NCBI GenBank assembly: GCA_937924555.1
Contig: CALDSN010000036.1
Coordinates: 1-8,050, forward strand
Direction of reading: 5' to 3'
DNA: 8,050 nucleotides
Origin: an uncultured bacterium
GTDB lineage: Bacteria > Cloacimonadota > Cloacimonadia > Cloacimonadales > Cloacimonadaceae
Position numbers and translations under genes: made by a program. Of this stretch, positions 6,435 to 8,050 are shown one piece after another; position 1 is the stretch's first letter; each line of letters starts with the position of its first letter. The notes beneath the pieces were generated by a model. That model had not been told where the DNA came from, ran no database searches, and saw nothing but the letters and a program-made list of their open reading frames with translations.

Positions 6435-6467
6435 AGGATACGGGTTGACGCTCGTATCCTTTTTATT
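6435..6467 (+). terminator. Intrinsic terminator of the surface-protein gene
   Basis: AGGATACG (6435-6442) pairs perfectly with CGTATCCT (6453-6460). The 10-base loop can close two further pairs, one of them G-U. The stem runs directly into TTTTT and ATT. It starts 22 bases after the stop codon. Confidence 0.88.
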
Positions 6468-6489
6468 AGGCGGTAATATATCATTTTAC

Positions 6490-6518
6490 TTGCCATAAAA
6501 CGATGCCAAAGTTAGATT
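6490..6518 (+). promoter_or_regulatory. Possible promoter of the lipoprotein-exonuclease pair
   Basis: TTGCCA (6490-6495, five of six matches) is followed after 17 bases by TAGATT (6513-6518, four of six). It lies between the preceding terminator and the lipoprotein start. It is a plausible site but not a strong one. Confidence 0.35.
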
Positions 6519-6549
6519 GTAATCATATCTTACAAATAGGGAGAATGCT

Positions 6550-7185
6550 ATGACAACTGTTAGATCACACAAAACGACATTTCTGATGCTTATAGTGCTA
6601 TTGTTGGGATTGGGTGCCTGCCGTTTGGATATGGAGCAGGAAATATGGATGAATGAAGACAATTCCGGCAAAGCTTTGATTACAACCACGGTGGTTATCC
6701 CCAAGATGGAGGATATGGATTTGATGGAAGAAGGGATGAGCACCGAAAGCCCTCTGGACGAGATGGCAGTGCTGGTGGCGAATACTGAAGGTGCAGAACT
6801 GATTGACAGTAATCGCTTTGACAACAGCACCGATGAAGAGATAAACCTGAAGTACTATTTGGAATTCAGCTTCGATAAGCCCGAAACGCTGGCAAAGATT
6901 ATCCTTACTGACCCTGAAGTGGGATTACAATTAAGCGTCAAAGGCAAGGATAGGACTTTGGTGCTGGATCCGCGTGCCTTTTCCCTGCAAGAAACGGAAG
7001 AATACTCTGAGTATCTTGACTTTCTGGATATGAACATGAACCTGAAACTGCACCTGCCCAAGAAGTATAAAGAGCTCAGTCCCGCGGATGATACGCAGGA
7101 AAAAGGCAAAGACCTTAGCTGGAGCTATAAACTGGATAGTGATTGGTATGCCGAAGATGAGCGTCCAATAAGCATTAAGTATTAA
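6550..7185 (+). CDS. Lipoprotein of unknown function
   Basis: This 211-residue precursor has a basic N-terminus (Arg5, Lys8), a hydrophobic stretch (11-22) and a lipobox LGAC with the acylated Cys at 24. The residue after Cys is Arg, so by the Enterobacterial rule it would not be held in the inner membrane and is likely sorted to the outer membrane. The mature part is strongly acidic, starts with a strand-like run (about 25-53, DNSGKA in the middle) and has further alternating strands at 99-110 and 157-172. No catalytic motif is recognisable. I do not recognise the family; the start resembles other small lipoproteins with a beta-sandwich domain, but this is only an impression. AGGGAG lies six bases before the ATG. 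It is followed by exodeoxyribonuclease III after 25 bases and probably shares its transcript, although no functional link is evident. Confidence 0.85.
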   Translation: MTTVRSHKTTFLMLIVLLLGLGACRLDMEQEIWMNEDNSGKALITTTVVIPKMEDMDLMEEGMSTESPLDEMAVLVANTEGAELIDSNRFDNSTDEEINLKYYLEFSFDKPETLAKIILTDPEVGLQLSVKGKDRTLVLDPRAFSLQETEEYSEYLDFLDMNMNLKLHLPKKYKELSPADDTQEKGKDLSWSYKLDSDWYAEDERPISIKY

Positions 7186-7201
7186 ACAAGTTACGGGAAC
7201 T

Positions 7202-7205
7202 GGAG
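7202..7205 (+). promoter_or_regulatory. Ribosome binding site that supports the TTG start of exoIII
   Basis: GGAG sits five bases before TTG at 7211-7213. There is no in-frame ATG before the conserved WNVNG block, so the TTG is needed to include the first beta strand. Confidence 0.6.
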
Positions 7206-7210
7206 CGAGA

Positions 7211-7984
7211 TTGAAACTGAAGATATGGTCTTGGAATGTGAATGGTCTGCGGGCAGTTTTGAATAAAGGTTTTGTACACATAATCCAGCAGGAAGCACCT
7301 GATATCCTGGGCTTACAGGAAACTAAGCTGCAGGAGCACCAAATCCCGGAAGAGCTTGCGGCGATGGATGGATATTTGCAATATTGGTCGCATGCGCAGC
7401 GTAAGGGATATTCGGGCACGGCACTGTTCAGCAAACTGCTGCCAAATGGCTTTGAGAATGCCTTTGGAGTGGAAGATTTGGATAGTGAGGGACGGATTAA
7501 CATTGCCGAGTATGGTAAGTTTTTCCTGTTCAACATCTACTTTCCCAATGGGCAGAAGGATGATGAGCGGTTGGCTTATAAGCTGCGCTTTTATGACCGT
7601 TGCCTGGAAGTGATGGAAGAAAAGCGGAAGAGCGGGAAAATAGTATTGGTGGCGGGAGATTACAATACCGCACACCATCCCATAGACCTTGCGAACCCCA
7701 AAGAAAACGAGAAAACGAGCGGGTTTTTGCCTATTGAACGGGCATGGCTGGATAAGCTTGTGGAATATGGATGGGTGGATACCTTCAGGGAGTTTAACAG
7801 CTCACCACAACAGTATTCGTGGTGGAGCTACCGGGCAGGTGCCAGACCGCGTAATGTGGGCTGGAGGATAGATTACTTCTGGGTGAATAAGGAAGCCATG
7901 GAGTATGTAAGCAATGCGGGGATAAGACAGGATATAGAAGGCTCAGATCATTGCCCGGTGTGGGTGGAACTTACTTTACCTTAA
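7211..7984 (+). CDS. xth: Exodeoxyribonuclease III (AP endonuclease, EEP superfamily)
   Basis: This Mg-dependent enzyme cuts the DNA backbone 5' to abasic sites and removes 3' blocking groups in base-excision repair; it also has 3'-to-5' exonuclease activity on duplex DNA. The 257 residues are the normal length. All active-site blocks are present: WNVNG (8-12), LQETK with the metal-binding Glu37 (35-39), NIYFPNG with Tyr110 (108-114), GDYNTAH with Asp150 and Asn152 (149-155), RIDYFWV with Asp221 (219-225) and GSDHCPV with the Asp246-His247 pair (244-250). These correspond to Glu34, Tyr109, Asp151, Asn153, Asp229, Asp258 and His259 of the Escherichia coli enzyme. It is cytoplasmic. It starts with TTG and lies 25 bases after the lipoprotein gene. 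No terminator can be seen because genomic sequence stops within about 21 bases of the stop codon. Confidence 0.95.
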   Translation: MKLKIWSWNVNGLRAVLNKGFVHIIQQEAPDILGLQETKLQEHQIPEELAAMDGYLQYWSHAQRKGYSGTALFSKLLPNGFENAFGVEDLDSEGRINIAEYGKFFLFNIYFPNGQKDDERLAYKLRFYDRCLEVMEEKRKSGKIVLVAGDYNTAHHPIDLANPKENEKTSGFLPIERAWLDKLVEYGWVDTFREFNSSPQQYSWWSYRAGARPRNVGWRIDYFWVNKEAMEYVSNAGIRQDIEGSDHCPVWVELTLP

Positions 7985-8005
7985 GGGTGATGCCTTCCTC
8001 GTAGT

Positions 8006-8050
8006 AGATCGGAAGAGCGTCGTGTAGGGAAAGAGTGTAGATCTCGGTGG
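8006..8050. other. Illumina TruSeq adapter sequence (sequencing artefact)
   Basis: From AGATCGGAAGAGCGTCGTGT onwards, all 45 bases match, from memory, the reverse complement of the TruSeq universal (P5-side) adapter, including the segments AGGGAAAGAGTGTAG and ATCTCGGTGG. It is read-through into the library adapter left on the contig end. It is not genomic and should be trimmed. The 21 bases between the exoIII stop and here (7985-8005) hold nothing I recognise. Confidence 0.98.

Noticed and set aside
6931..7536. 201-codon open frame on the minus strand
   Set aside because: It runs antisense across the lipoprotein end, the intergenic gap and the start of exoIII, both of which are clear genes.

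Overview
The window reads as bacterial chromosomal DNA from a Gram-negative, anaerobic-type organism of mid GC content. Three things point to an outer membrane: a lipoprotein with a lipobox, a secreted surface protein whose C-terminus begins YPNPF and ends in a basic tail (FlgD-like / type IX-style sorting domain), and a PDZ protein with a beta-rich C-terminus. My best guess, by recognition only, is Candidatus Cloacimonadota (Cloacimonas relatives) or a neighbouring FCB-group lineage. Genes are dense, with strong AGGAG-type ribosome binding sites and occasional GTG and TTG starts.

Layout. (1) 1-1021, +: 3' part of a PDZ-domain protein, cut by the left edge. (2) 1057-1140: two back-to-back intrinsic terminators, one per strand, between convergent transcription units. 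(3) 4083 down to 1161, -: a tightly packed four-gene operon whose neighbours all overlap by 1 to 14 bases: acyl-CoA dehydrogenase, a stand-alone PAS protein, QueH (epoxyqueuosine reductase), and a deoxyhypusine-synthase-like protein of unknown role. A good promoter (TTGACA, 18-base spacer, TAGGAT) lies just upstream. (4) 4084-4540: a 457-base divergent intergenic region with that promoter, a 57-base imperfect palindrome, a compound direct/inverted repeat built on 11-base units, a small hairpin and a possible + promoter. (5) 4541-6412, +: a large secreted surface protein with its own terminator. (6) 6550-7984, +: a lipoprotein of unknown function followed after 25 bases by exodeoxyribonuclease III (TTG start). 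(7) 8006-8050: not genomic; this is Illumina TruSeq adapter read-through, so real sequence ends at or before about 8005.

The most interesting material is the repeat-rich divergent intergenic region and the operon joining acyl-CoA oxidation, PAS sensing, queuosine synthesis and a DHS-like enzyme. I see no CRISPR array, RNA gene, transposase or phage gene, and I cannot claim a clearly new defence or mobile system here.
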